The notes beneath the pieces are model-generated. The model saw only the letters and a list, made by a program, of their open reading frames with translations, ran no database searches and was not told the DNA's origin. Shown here in pieces: positions 1 to 10,136 of a DNA stretch of 64,000 nt. The position numbers and the translations under genes were made by a program. How positions within the stretch are numbered: the stretch's first letter is position 1; each line of letters begins with the position of its first letter. Source of the stretch: Brachypodium distachyon (taxonomy: Eukaryota > Streptophyta > Magnoliopsida > Poales > Poaceae); NCBI RefSeq assembly GCF_000005505.3, contig NC_016134.3, forward strand, positions 32,178,150 through 32,242,149, given 5' to 3'.

Positions 1-895
1 AAGGGTGGGAGTTTCGGGTATGACCGGAACTTCCTCTCCTGGCAGACTTAGTGCATAACGGTTAGATTTCGGGACCCTCATAAATAGTCATCCCCTACCT
101 CGGGATGAACTTATCCGAAGCCCAACTCTCTCCACACCATTTCTAAAGCTTCAAAGTGCTATATCTCTCTCCACAGAGCTCCCCCCTTTTTGATTCTTTG
201 AGAATTGGAGGAGGAGATTTAGATCTAGGATTTCACCAAAGCAAAACGTTGATTCCGCTTGTTTCCTTTATGGATTTTGTTACTCTTGGGATTTTGGGAT
301 CTCTAGCCGGAAGGTGTCTCCTCAAGGCCACTAATCTTGTGAGGTGGTGCTTGTGGATTCAAGAAGGAGCCTCCAATTAAGTTGTGGAGACGTGTCTTTC
401 TCCTCGGATTGGGAGCTTCCAATTAAGTTGTGGAGAGAGCCTCGGTCAAGTTTGTAAGGGTTGGCATTCGCCCTCAAGGAAGCCACTTAGTGGAACTCAC
501 CTCACCTTTGTGGTGTTGTGAGAGCTCATCCCACCTTTGTGGTGTGGTGAATTGGAGAATAGAGTGAGTCTTTGTGGCGCAGCACTCCTCCAAACGGAGA
601 CGTACACCGACTCCAATAGATGGAACTCTGGTGAAATCTTCGTCTCCCCGTGTGTATCATTCTTGCCCCTTTACTTACTTGCAAAACTTAATTGTTTATC
701 TTGTGCTTCGACTATCAAGCAAGTTTCAATTGATTATCTATTGCTTGTGCTCATGCTTCGGCTATTGCATCATACTAGGGGTGTCCATCATTTAGATGTT
801 TTAGTGAACCCATGTATTGATGCTTGTATTCTTAAAAGTGAAAAGAAAAAGTAAAATTGTTAATCGCCTATTCAACCCCCCCCCCCCTCTAGTCG
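1..895 (+). mobile_element. Copia-type LTR / leader fragment, left end outside window
   Basis: This non-coding stretch looks like the LTR/leader of a grass copia element of the SIRE/Maximus kind. It has repeated phrases about 'tttgtggtgtggtgaattgg' and ends in a C-run followed by ctctagtcgac, which is typical for these elements. It begins before the window, so its 5' end and target duplication cannot be seen. Directly after it (from about 896) the reverse strand resumes sequence related to an ABC transporter, so it probably truncates that pseudogene. The family assignment is from memory of such LTRs, not from an alignment. No ORF here resembles a known protein. Confidence 0.5.
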
Positions 896-2713
896 ACCAT
901 ACTGATTTTTCATGTCTGCTCACAGTAACCCATGATTCTTGCATGTATTTTGCTTCTTTTGGTAGCCACTGTTAAGAAATTCGACGGATGCACGATCAAG
1001 GATGACACCGAGGCATGATATTTGTTAACAAGGTTTGGCCGCGCGAAGTCTACATCCCCGAGACATGACTATGTGCGCTCTTCCCCCATAATACCGCGTC
1101 ACCGGCCATCCTGGGCGCCGGCACAAACCGCCGGCTCCCACTGCGAGCCCATTGCTATTATTTGTCATGGTCTCTTTGGGCTATCCCGCGGCGTCTTTAT
1201 ATATTAGGCCCGGATTACACGTGCTCGACTCCAACACCTAACCCTCCGCTAATTTCAAGTCCAATTGAACCCTACTCGTACACATATTCGACACATATCT
1301 CAACAAACTCCACCTTGGCGAATATGTCCCTCGCCACCTTGAAGTCGTCATGCACGAACCTTTGTGTACCTTCGACTTGAACCGATCACACCGCTATACC
1401 GCGATGCACCATGCTCCGATCTATCTGGCGATCCCACCAGTCTGATCGCGAGCCGAAACCATTGTTCGATCCGCGACATCTTCCCGGCCACTGTGTAGGC
1501 CTGATCACCATGCCTGGTCAGTCCTTACCAACTGCAGCCCATCGAACGGTTCAGGCCTCCTACCCGAAGTGTCCGACACCACCGATCGGATTCCGATCGC
1601 CGCCATGCTCCACCTTGCGCCGAACCGGAGGTTTCCGGCACCTGTTGCGCATAATCCTCGCAGCTCCAAAGAGATCTTATGCATCCCTCAAACTTGTTAC
1701 GAAATTCGATGGATGCATGATCAAGGATGACACCGAGTCACGATATTTGTTAACAAGGTTCGGCCGAAGCCTACATCACCGGGGCATGACTACAGACGCT
1801 TCTCCCCCATAATACCGCATCACCGGCCACCTTGGGTGCCGGCACAAGCCGCCGGCTCCCCCTATGAGCTTATTGCTATTATGTTTTCATGGTCTCTTTG
1901 AACTACCCCGCGGAGCCTTTATATATTAGGTTCGGGTTACACGTGTTCGACTCCAACACCTAACCCTCCGCTAATTCCAAGTCCAATTGTAATCCTACTA
2001 GTACACATATTCGACACATATCTCAACTGCCACCTATGAGAATAGTGCCTTCTATGTAACCTCCAATTCTTCTTCCGGCCAAAACATCAAGTAATGTTGT
2101 TTTCCCAGCACCAGTGACCCCCATCAATCCTGTTAGAACTCCGGGTCTGAAAGAACCACTAACATCCCGTAACAGTTGAAGCCTTGTTTCAGTTACTCCA
2201 TGTTTTTTCATCTCCCGACACAAAATTGGCACACTTAAGATAAAATTTTATACAAAAGAAATTGGCATACAAGGCAGGAATAGGTACTTTACTTTAGGCA
2301 TGTCAACGAAATAGTTGATATTTTTTAAAACGAAAGACAGTGGCTGGAACGGAATGCTTGCTTGAAGAGTTGAAGCTTTCCTACCAAGTACTACATCATC
2401 ATCATACTCTGAACTCTGTCTCTCTTGTGACTTGATTTTACCTTGGTGTTTATGTGGAGCTGCAAGTGGTTTTGAACTTGTGATAAGTATATGTTTTCAT
2501 TATCAATCATAAGATCTGTCTTTGTTCAATGTACTTGCAGTCTAAGAACTCTAATGCCAATATGCTCAGGATGTTGAAGACAAGTGAGAATCCGAATAAA
2601 ACTCCTACACAAATCCAGTACCATTGCCATCTGCTGAGTAAGCCCCTGACCTTCTGGATAGCTTTTCCAACAGTCTTAGCATTTTCAAAAATAGAATTCC
2701 TGTAATAAGGCAA
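896..2713 (-). pseudogene. PDR/ABCG full-size ABC transporter fragment, interrupted by an LTR element
   Basis: This is a broken remnant of a pleiotropic-drug-resistance (ABCG, PDR) transporter, a plasma-membrane ATP-driven exporter family of about 1,400 residues. Reading leftwards on the minus strand, 2713-2507 encodes the segment before the second nucleotide-binding domain, with the hallmark WQWYWICVGVLFGFSLVFNI. Around 2480-2290 comes the linker with PFQPLSF and NINYFVDMP, and 2232-2034 carries [13 protein letters not shown] and the Walker [18 protein letters not shown]. The reading then stops at a 1,059-bp LTR element (970-2028). It resumes at 969-900 with GYQKKQ, a frameshift, and RIMGYCEQT, exactly the residues expected next in PDR proteins. 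Membrane domains, first NBD and C-terminus are absent. It cannot make a working transporter. Confidence 0.85.
970..2028 (-). mobile_element. Short non-autonomous copia-like LTR retrotransposon (TRIM-like)
   Basis: Two direct repeats of about 335 bp (970-1305 and 1695-2028) flank a 389-bp core with no recognisable protein. The flanks are a 5-bp target duplication GCCAC at 965-969 and 2029-2033. On the minus strand the element starts with a TGTTGAGATATG-type end. A purine-rich AAGGTGGAGTT tract sits just before the inner edge of the 970-1305 repeat, as expected of a polypurine tract before a copia 3' LTR, so the element is oriented leftwards. It is far too short to encode gag-pol and must have moved in trans. 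A related LTR in plus orientation lies at 8666-9038. The outermost base of the 2028 end is T rather than the expected A. Confidence 0.85.
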
Positions 2714-4055
2714 GATGCTTAAAAATATACGTTAGAAAGATGTTAATATTTGAAGGATTCCAAACATTGTACATTTGCATTGTTCTATGAAATGCAACCT
2801 GGAAATTTTTGTCCAACAACGTCCCTTTATTTAAAAAAAAAAGAAACTAAGTTTTACACTTGCTGATTTAAGACCCTTAAGATTGTTATTTTTTTGAAGA
2901 ACACAAATGGACATATTTTGAGCCAAAAGTTTGCAGATTCATAATTCTCAAATTTTGAATCTTCTATGTGTATTTTCTGAAAAAAAATTCAGTGCTCTGC
3001 TCTCCCCAGCGACACTACTATTGAACACAAATGGGCATATTTTTAGCCAAAACTTTATGAATACCTATATTGGCAGCTTGCCATTAATAAGACAGGCCTT
3101 TGGAGCTTTATTTTTCCACAGTTTTCTAATGTGCTTTATTTTAAATATTCAGTCTGTTGTTCAAAAAATTGATCTTGTGATGATCCTGCAATTTGATATA
3201 GTTATTTTTCATGTGGTCAAGCTTATGTTAAATGAGGGATGCAAGCAGGACCCCGCATATGTCTTGCTTCTAGGCCCGCCTCTAAATCTTCAAGTCAAAT
3301 TTTGAGCAAATTTTTGAACTTGCAAGTCTAAGTGGGATAAGTGGTTCAGAAAAAGTGGGATAAGTGGGATCCCGCTTGTACCCTTATGCGAAATGGATGG
3401 TTTGGAAACCAGTTGTGAGCTAGATACTTTGGTGGCAACCGCAATTGTAAGACAATATAGAATTTCCATCAATTCACATTACACTGTACGGTATATCATA
3501 ATTGTATTCATTGGGATATATAGATGAATAATACAATGCATAATTTATGACTTTTACACCTTGAGTTGTGACAGTGGAAGCAAGAAGAAAGCTTGACATG
3601 TGTTTTGTTACCCATGACAGGTTGACCAAGTTTTTTCTTTTTTTTGAAAAAATTACCACGTTGCGGCACTCAGGCAAGATCCTGCAGATCTGAATTGGTT
3701 GGACCTGTCAGTAATTTTCGTTGCTAAATGTGGTGACACTTTGAAATGTTATTCAAGCTACCAACTTTATTTTATTTTTACAAAGAGAAATCATGGAAAA
3801 GTACTGTGAGAAGGTAAAAGCTTGAGGAAATGCAGTCAGCAGTAACTTGGCCCTGCATTTTTTTTTTACAGTAATTGGCCCCGCAGTTTGGTAGAAGGAA
3901 CCAAAGGAACATTGTTTTGGATTCCATTGTGCATATGGCAATTAGCAGTGACCTGTGCGTGGACGCTGACGCCGTCGAACTCGACCTCCACCTTCTCCGG
4001 ACCTACATACCGTTGCGCGGCTTCCCGGAGCCTCTCGGTTCTTAACATTGCGATG
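2714..4055. other. Intergenic, AT-rich, no supported gene
   Basis: No exon set or known protein can be read here. Two short direct repeats containing 'acacaaatggRcatatttt' start near 2898 and 3016, about 118 bp apart. A minus-strand patch at about 4048-3940 reads LREAAQRYVGPEKVEVEFDGVSVHAQV. It is vaguely like the N-terminal second-exon region of PDR transporters (a 'VEVRFEGLTVEA'-like pattern) and could be a decayed piece of the neighbouring pseudogene, but the match is too weak to annotate. Confidence 0.4.
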
Positions 4056-4169
4056 CTCCTCCCATTCCATAATTCTCGTCTTAAATTTGTCTAAAAATGA
4101 ATATATATGTTCTTAAAAAATGTCTAGATACATGTAATATTTTGACAAAAATTATGAAACGGAAGGAAC
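4056..4169. mobile_element. Stowaway-type MITE (degenerate)
   Basis: Left end CTCCTCCCATTCCATAATTC and right end AATTATGAAACGGAAGG form imperfect terminal inverted repeats. The interior 'gtctagatacatgtaatatt' is shared with the better preserved copies at 35090, 9733 and 45128. The flanking TA duplication has eroded. Confidence 0.8.
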
Positions 4170-4529
4170 AGATACTGCGGTGGTCGTCGGCCTCCGAAAC
4201 GAGCAGAGGATGGGTCGCCGGCGACGGTATCCAGGTCGCTAAATCGGTGGCATGGTGGGGAAAACGGGATGAGTTTGCGAATCGTTTTTTTTTTGTCCTT
4301 GTATCTGGCTGAACATTAGGCTATCACTACAGAAATAACCACAGAGCATGGTACTGATCATCTGATCTCAGCAAAAGAACTTCATAGATATTATTAGTTT
4401 TGCGCATAAACAACTTCATAGATATGATAAAACTGAGTTTACGACCAGGAACTGCACATCTACAAAACATTACATGACTAGCGAACAACGTGCCATCTCA
4501 CAGCTGCTACAAGTTAGAAAGTCTTGGTT

Positions 4530-6771
4530 TCAGTCATTCTCCAATCTTGCGATGTACTCGTCATAGAACTTGCCTGCCTTCTCGAGCTCACCAAGTTCAG
4601 TGTAGCAATCGGCTATTGCCCCGTACGCCTCCGTGACACCCGAATCCTCCCCAGTCATCTTGGAGATGCTAAGCACCATGGAGTGGTACTTTATTGCTTC
4701 CTTGTAATTTCCTTGTCTTTGCAATGATGCTCCTGATGAACGCAGAGCAACTCCCGAAGAATTAGATTAAGTGGGCATCGCAGTGTTAAGAGTTAGCACT
4801 GTTCTGGTAACATAGTCACTACTACATGATTCAGCTTATTACTAGACACGAAGAGAAAATTGTTTCCTTCATTATCATGACTGAACTACCATTGCCCTGT
4901 TGAGCATTTATACATATTTCATAGAGGGCTCTCAGACAATGAAGAACGCATCATAGCACATTCAATTTCAAATGTGTGTGCAAGTAAACCATAAATGAAA
5001 TACATGACCAAGAACGAATAACATACCTAATCCTCGTGCTGCCTTCTTCTCTTCAACATGATCACCCAAAGATTGTGCGAGATCAAGAGCTGCCTTAAAC
5101 TCAGGAAATGCTTTGTCAGGGGCTTGGTTTCTCAGGTAGTTCTTCCCAGTCCTCAGATATGAAATTAAGCGCTGTTTTTGTGGATCAACAATGACTTCTG
5201 ATTCTGGTATCTTACTAGCAGCCGGTGCATAGCTCAAAGCAGGAGCATAAGATTCAATCTTGGCTTGTCTCCTCAGTGAAGCATTTATTTGACGTAGCTG
5301 ATCATTCAGCTTTTTAAGCTCCCCTTTCCTTTGTCTCGCAAGGAGCCCTACATGATTTCTTGTTCAGTATAAAGTAGGACCTCTTCGATTATTACAGAAA
5401 TTACCCAATAACCAACTAACTAAAGGGGGGATAAGTTGTATGAACTACAGACTGGAGTATCTTATTATTAATACAAACAAGACCAGCATGGCAAACTTCC
5501 ATCACAAAAGAAACTGCATTGGCATAAAACCTTTACGGGCAAAAGAAAACTGCACCATGCTGAAAAAATGACTTCTTGCAGTTGATGCTTTTTTAACTAA
5601 TGATCTAACCGTAGACTACATACACATTTTCTTCATACATAAATAATGACTTTGAATATGTGAACACAAGATCATACCTCCAACAGTAGCACCGACCATG
5701 GCAATCGCAAACAGCAAAGGCATGTTAGGAAGAGAGTACCCTTGTTCACACGATTCTGCAAAACAGCTGGGTGGCAGAGCAAGCATGGCAGCACTGCTGA
5801 CAACAAATGCTTTCCCGAAACAAGAAGATACAGCTTTCTGCAAAGGAAAAAACGAATGTATAACATTATAGCTGGGACATCAACATTACTATGTCGGCAG
5901 GCAATAACTATCTAGATGTACTGAGAATTGAAATAAGACAGTACTATCTGTTGTAAACACATTTGATCCAACTGAAAACCAAGGACTATTTCAGTCCTAC
6001 ATTTCATCAAAGGCTTGTTTCAATTATTAGGTGATACTCAATAATAATAGACCAAGGGACTCACCATCATACCTGCAGATCAGATGTAGACTTGATAAGA
6101 AAATGACCGTGCACATTAGCGATATGAACACCATCACTCGTAGGACGAGCAGAATCCATTGTTGACGATACACATCGAGCTGCAGAACACTGGGCACACG
6201 AGGAAAGCCTTGCAACTTGGTCAACGAGTGATGGAACAAGAAACATTCGCTCTGCAGGAGAAATACCACATGTCAAGAATTTGTACAAGAAGCAGCATTC
6301 GCTCTTTGGAGGCACTAAGTCCCATTTTCTATTACAGAAGACATCACTTAATCTAGTAACAATTTGATCCAGTGACAAGATTTGAGACCACAATTTTCGC
6401 TCCTCAAGCATTTGTAAGAAGTCAAATTAGTCACTACTGATTTTACACACATTTTTTCACTAAAAAGGGTACAGATATGGCTTACACACCAAAATCAAAT
6501 AATATTGTAAAAATTATCACCAATATACTGCGGAAAATCAGTACAGGCGCGAAGGCCTCGCGGCGAGTCGCCATTGCTCAGGGAAGTTCCACCATACGCC
6601 ACATGCAACGAGAGGGAAATACAAACAATGCACGTGGGGAGGATGAGGGGAGCACTCACCGGAGGTCTCGGAGAAGACGAGATGGGCTCTGCTGACAGAA
6701 CAGCCGGAGCTTCGCCGGTACGGCGGCGACGGCGCCGCCGCCGGAGGTCGGAGGCGCAGGAGAAGCGGCAT
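4530..6771 (-). CDS. FLU: FLU, chloroplast TPR protein (negative regulator of tetrapyrrole synthesis)
   Basis: This gene encodes the grass homologue of Arabidopsis FLUORESCENT IN BLUE LIGHT. That protein is anchored in plastid membranes, and its TPR domain binds glutamyl-tRNA reductase, stopping 5-aminolevulinate synthesis in the dark and preventing build-up of photosensitising protochlorophyllide. Five minus-strand exons can be joined: 6771-6660, 6251-6073, 5837-5678, 5347-5027 and 4732-4530. They give 975 nt, 324 residues, all with GT-AG introns. Exon 1 is a Ser/Arg-rich N-terminus fitting a transit peptide. Exon 3 carries ESCEQGYSLPNMPLLFAIAM and GATVGG, the membrane anchor. Exon 4 starts with LLARQRKGELKKLNDQLRQI (coiled coil). 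The C-terminal TPRs hold ASLQRQGNYKEAIKYHSMVL and EAYGAIADCYTELGELEKAG. Length is close to the Arabidopsis protein (about 316). Exons 1-2 are little conserved, so the start is inferred from frame and splice sites. No damage was seen. Confidence 0.93.
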
Positions 6772-8665
6772 TAGGAGGATAAGGAAAATCTCCTCCCCTT
6801 TGCCTCGTTGGATGTCGCTTCCGGAAGATGATAAAATGCCTGCTTACTCTGTTTATTTTGCACATGAGCCCCGGAAAGAGAAATAATTGTACTCCCTCGC
6901 AACTCAACTGCGCCTCTCCTTCTTCCGGCTCTCCTCCTGCTCAGAGCCTCCGCGCCCCGCCCCGTTCGCCGGCGACGCGTCACGCCACCGCCACCTCGGC
7001 CCTCGCTTCTGGATCCGGGCGCCGCCTCCCTCCTCCCTCTGTGCGAGACGCAATCTCTCACCGGCTGGCGAGATCCCTCACCGACCGGAGAGATCCGGCG
7101 AGCTGAGCTACCTTACCGGCAAGCTCCCTCAGGCCCCACCAAACCCAGTTCGCAATCTCTTGAAGCTTGTTGCTGCGTGCTAGTAGCTTTTTTTTGCTTC
7201 TTTTTTTCCCAATCCATCCAGATTCTGTGCGGGTGCACTAATAGGAGCAGATATTGGAAAAAAAAATTGATCTCCCGCTTTTTGGATATTTTTCTGTCTT
7301 AGATTTCTGCGGTGCTACTTTGAGCAGTGCCATACGGAACATCAATTTTCCCGAAAGTACTTGTAGTTCATGGTTCTTTTGTTTTCTACCATGTTCAGTT
7401 CCGTTGGCATATGAACAGAGGGGTAAAACGGGTACAGGTTCACTTGGGATTCCCTACCTTGGTCTCTGTGCAAGAAGTTATGTAACTTTCTATTTTGAAT
7501 GGAGAAAGTATATACTAAAATATGTCTAGATACATTACTTAACATGGGACTGAGAGATTATTTGAGTTCTTTCTTCCGGTCTTTTCCCTTCGTCTAGGTG
7601 ACAAGGTCCTCTCTTGATTTGTGTCTTCTTGATTTGACATGTTAATTGACGTGTTGATTTTCTATGTTACCCTCAAGGAGGGATTATTTCTGTGTCAGTC
7701 TGCCATGATCTTAGTGATCTCTATCACATAAACACACAAGGGAAAGGTAGTACTTTTCTTTCTTATAAGGAAGCACAAAGGAGTTAAGGTTCATTTTATG
7801 TCATCATACAAACCGTGTTACAGAAGTTATGATCAGGCTAGCTAGCATCAAAGAAAATCCACTGTTGTAGCCATCTGGGCCTTATTGATTAAAACTAGCC
7901 CAGTAACTTGCCTATTTTCCTCACTCCTTTCCAAGTCCTCAACTTGCCTATTTTCCTCACCATCTTCGCGTATCAGAAAAATAAATATAGATAGTGAGTT
8001 TGATTAACCATACTCTCAGTGAGATTAGTAGATTTGAAATCAGCAGTAGTATAAAGCACATAGCATACTTTCCCTAAATCCTTACCGGCAAACTTGCTCA
8101 GCGGCACCGCCCGCTAACAAACAGACAGTGTAGATGTCTCTTCAACACGTTTAGTCACATTCTACTTCACGACGTTATAGGTTAGCCATCGAACGATTAA
8201 AATAACAGAACATGCTTGTACTGGCTCAAATGCTCCAAGCGGGGCGAAGGTTCCCCACTGTAACCATCGACGAACAACGCCCGAATTAGGGGTCCCACCA
8301 ATGGGTCAGGTGTAAATGTTAGTGGGTGTGTGCCCCTTGTTAGAGAAGGCCATCATACACTAATAAGAGCAACATGTCCATGTTTTTACATAGGCTTGAT
8401 CGCCTCGTTGAGCACGACCTACCCCTATGCTAGGAGAGATTCGAGTGCAGGGCGCAAAGCTCTCGACCATCGAGCCGAACGGAGGGCACGAACCTCTCTA
8501 TGCTCGAATCAGGAAGTGGGTGTGAAGCTCTCGATTCTCGGCCCCTCCAAGGTCTATTTGAGAGTGCTCTCCACTTGAATTCAAGACGGGATGAACCGAG
8601 TTAGAGTATTTGTAACCTCAGAGTTCACGATAAATGACCATGAATGTCTTTTGGTGGAAGTCAAA
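6772..8665. other. Upstream region of FLU; no supported gene
   Basis: The first 400 bases upstream of the FLU start (about 6880-7160) are GC-rich with short overlapping ORFs on both strands, none recognisable. This probably holds the FLU promoter and 5' leader, or the first exon of a lost divergent transcript. From about 7200 the sequence is AT-rich and featureless apart from a short Stowaway-like phrase near 7510-7535 (atatgtctagatacattac). I see no coding exon. Confidence 0.4.
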
Positions 8666-9560
8666 TGTTGATATATGTATCGGATACGTGTATGAGTAGA
8701 GTTACCATACAATTGGGCTTGGTAATAGTAGAGGTTAGGTGTTGGAGTCGAACACTTGTAATCCGGACTTAATATATAAATGCACCGCCGGGTAACCAAA
8801 TAGACTAGACAAACTAGTAGGCATAGACACATAAGGGTGGTCTGCTGCAAGGCATGACCACCAATAGGTTGTCAAGGTTCTCGACGGGTTTGTCGTCACG
8901 CTTCTATTATGTCAATTTCATAAATGGGGTGAAGCTTGCGGATATGTAGGCTTCATCCGAACTCCGTCAACAAACATTGCCTTGCCGTTTCTACTTTCTG
9001 CAATGTTTTCGGAGTATCCTATGCCTAATTTCGTAACAAGTGGTATCAGAACGTCAAGTTAGGGTGTGTGGATCATGAGAAGGAGATCAAACCAGTTTAA
9101 CTTATGATGTTGTGCCCCTCTCGGCCTCTCCCATCCTCTTCGTCTCTTCGTTCTCCCGATCTCACGCGCAGGCTGGCGGCAGTTCTCCCGATCCCAAGCG
9201 CACCCGGCTGCGGCTATCCCAACCTCAGGCGGCGGCTCTCCCAATCTAGGCGCAGGCCGTCGGCGGTAACTCTGCAAATCCAGGCGTAGGTCGGCGGCAA
9301 CTCTCCAAATCCCGGCCGCAGACCGACGGCGGCTGCTGCAGTCCAGCAGGCGGCAGTTCTCCCAATCCCAAGTGCACGCCGACTGCGACTATCCCAACCT
9401 CAGGCGGCGGCTCTCCCAATCTAGGCGCAGGCCGTCGGCGGTAACTCTGCAAATCCAGGCGTAGGTCGGCAGCAACTCTCCAAATCCCGGCCGCAGACCG
9501 ACGGCGGCGGCTGCAGTCCAGCACTTCAGCAAACTGGACGTCCGGGATGGGAGACCGCGA
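8666..9560 (+). mobile_element. Truncated copia-like LTR element: LTR plus primer-binding site
   Basis: The LTR runs from TGTTGATATATG at 8666 to TTTCGTAACA at 9038 (373 bp). After two bases comes TGGTATCAGAAC (9041-9052), a near-match to the plant copia primer-binding site for initiator tRNA-Met (TGGTATCAGAGC). The LTR is related to those of the element at 970-2028 but in the opposite orientation. The leader that follows is GC-rich and contains a tandem duplication (separate entry). No gag-pol and no second LTR follow, so the right end near 9560 is approximate and the element is a fragment. Confidence 0.75.
9175..9522 (+). repeat. Two-copy tandem repeat, 174-bp period
   Basis: The block starting ggcggcagttctcccgat at 9175 is repeated from 9349 (ggcggcagttctcccaat) with only a few differences, including a 3-bp indel near the end. 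It lies in the GC-rich leader after the copia-like LTR. Its reverse strand stays open across both copies, but this is a by-product of composition, not evidence for a gene. Confidence 0.85.
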
Positions 9561-9732
9561 CCACCAATCCATAACATCTTAACGAGCGCTCACGTAACGA
9601 ACCGAGCCAGCCGAACTATTCTTTCAGATAGCGATCTTAACGAACCGAGCTGAGCAGGCTCATTAGCCAAAGCTAGTCAGGAGGCAATCGAGCCGATCAT
9701 GCAATCATGTTTTGTGGTCAGCAAAGCTAATA

Positions 9733-9845
9733 CTCCGTCCGACCGGAATTACATGTTAAAATATTACATGTATTTATACGTTTTTTAAACATAGATAAAT
9801 TCATATTTGGACAAATTTGGGACAAGTAATATGAGTCGGAAAGAG
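9733..9845. mobile_element. Stowaway-type MITE
   Basis: Terminal inverted repeats CTCCGTCCGACCGGAATTA and TAATATGAGTCGGAAAGAG are flanked by TA (9731-9732 and 9846-9847). The interior matches the other copies of this family in the window (tattacatgtatttatacg, acaaatttgggacaa). It sits about 290 bp downstream of the TAF6 stop codon. Confidence 0.88.
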
Positions 9846-10136
9846 TACCAATGATATATGTATACATTGCTAAACTGAATAGAAGAAATAGTAGAACGAC
9901 ACAACAGATCAGCAGTCCCAAAGAAGAAGAAATGTTACACTGGGACATTGAACCGCTAGCAAATTATGCCTAGTCTAAGAAAAAAATGTTACACTGACAC
10001 TGAGCCGCTAATAAATTATACCTTAGCATTACATTACTAGATTTCTTCACGTCAACTTGCGTCTCCACAATCCGCGGGACATTACTAATAGTACAGCAGT
10101 GGAGGCTACATCTCCCTTAGCCGTGCATTTTGCTTT

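Noticed and set aside
3866..4048. Possible PDR N-terminal exon on the minus strand
   Set aside because: Only a weak 'VEVEFDGVSVHA' resemblance, the frame continues into unrelated sequence, and a MITE overlaps the border.
6828..7183. Possible divergent gene upstream of FLU
   Set aside because: Several overlapping short ORFs in GC-rich sequence on both strands, none matching known proteins and no convincing splice continuation.
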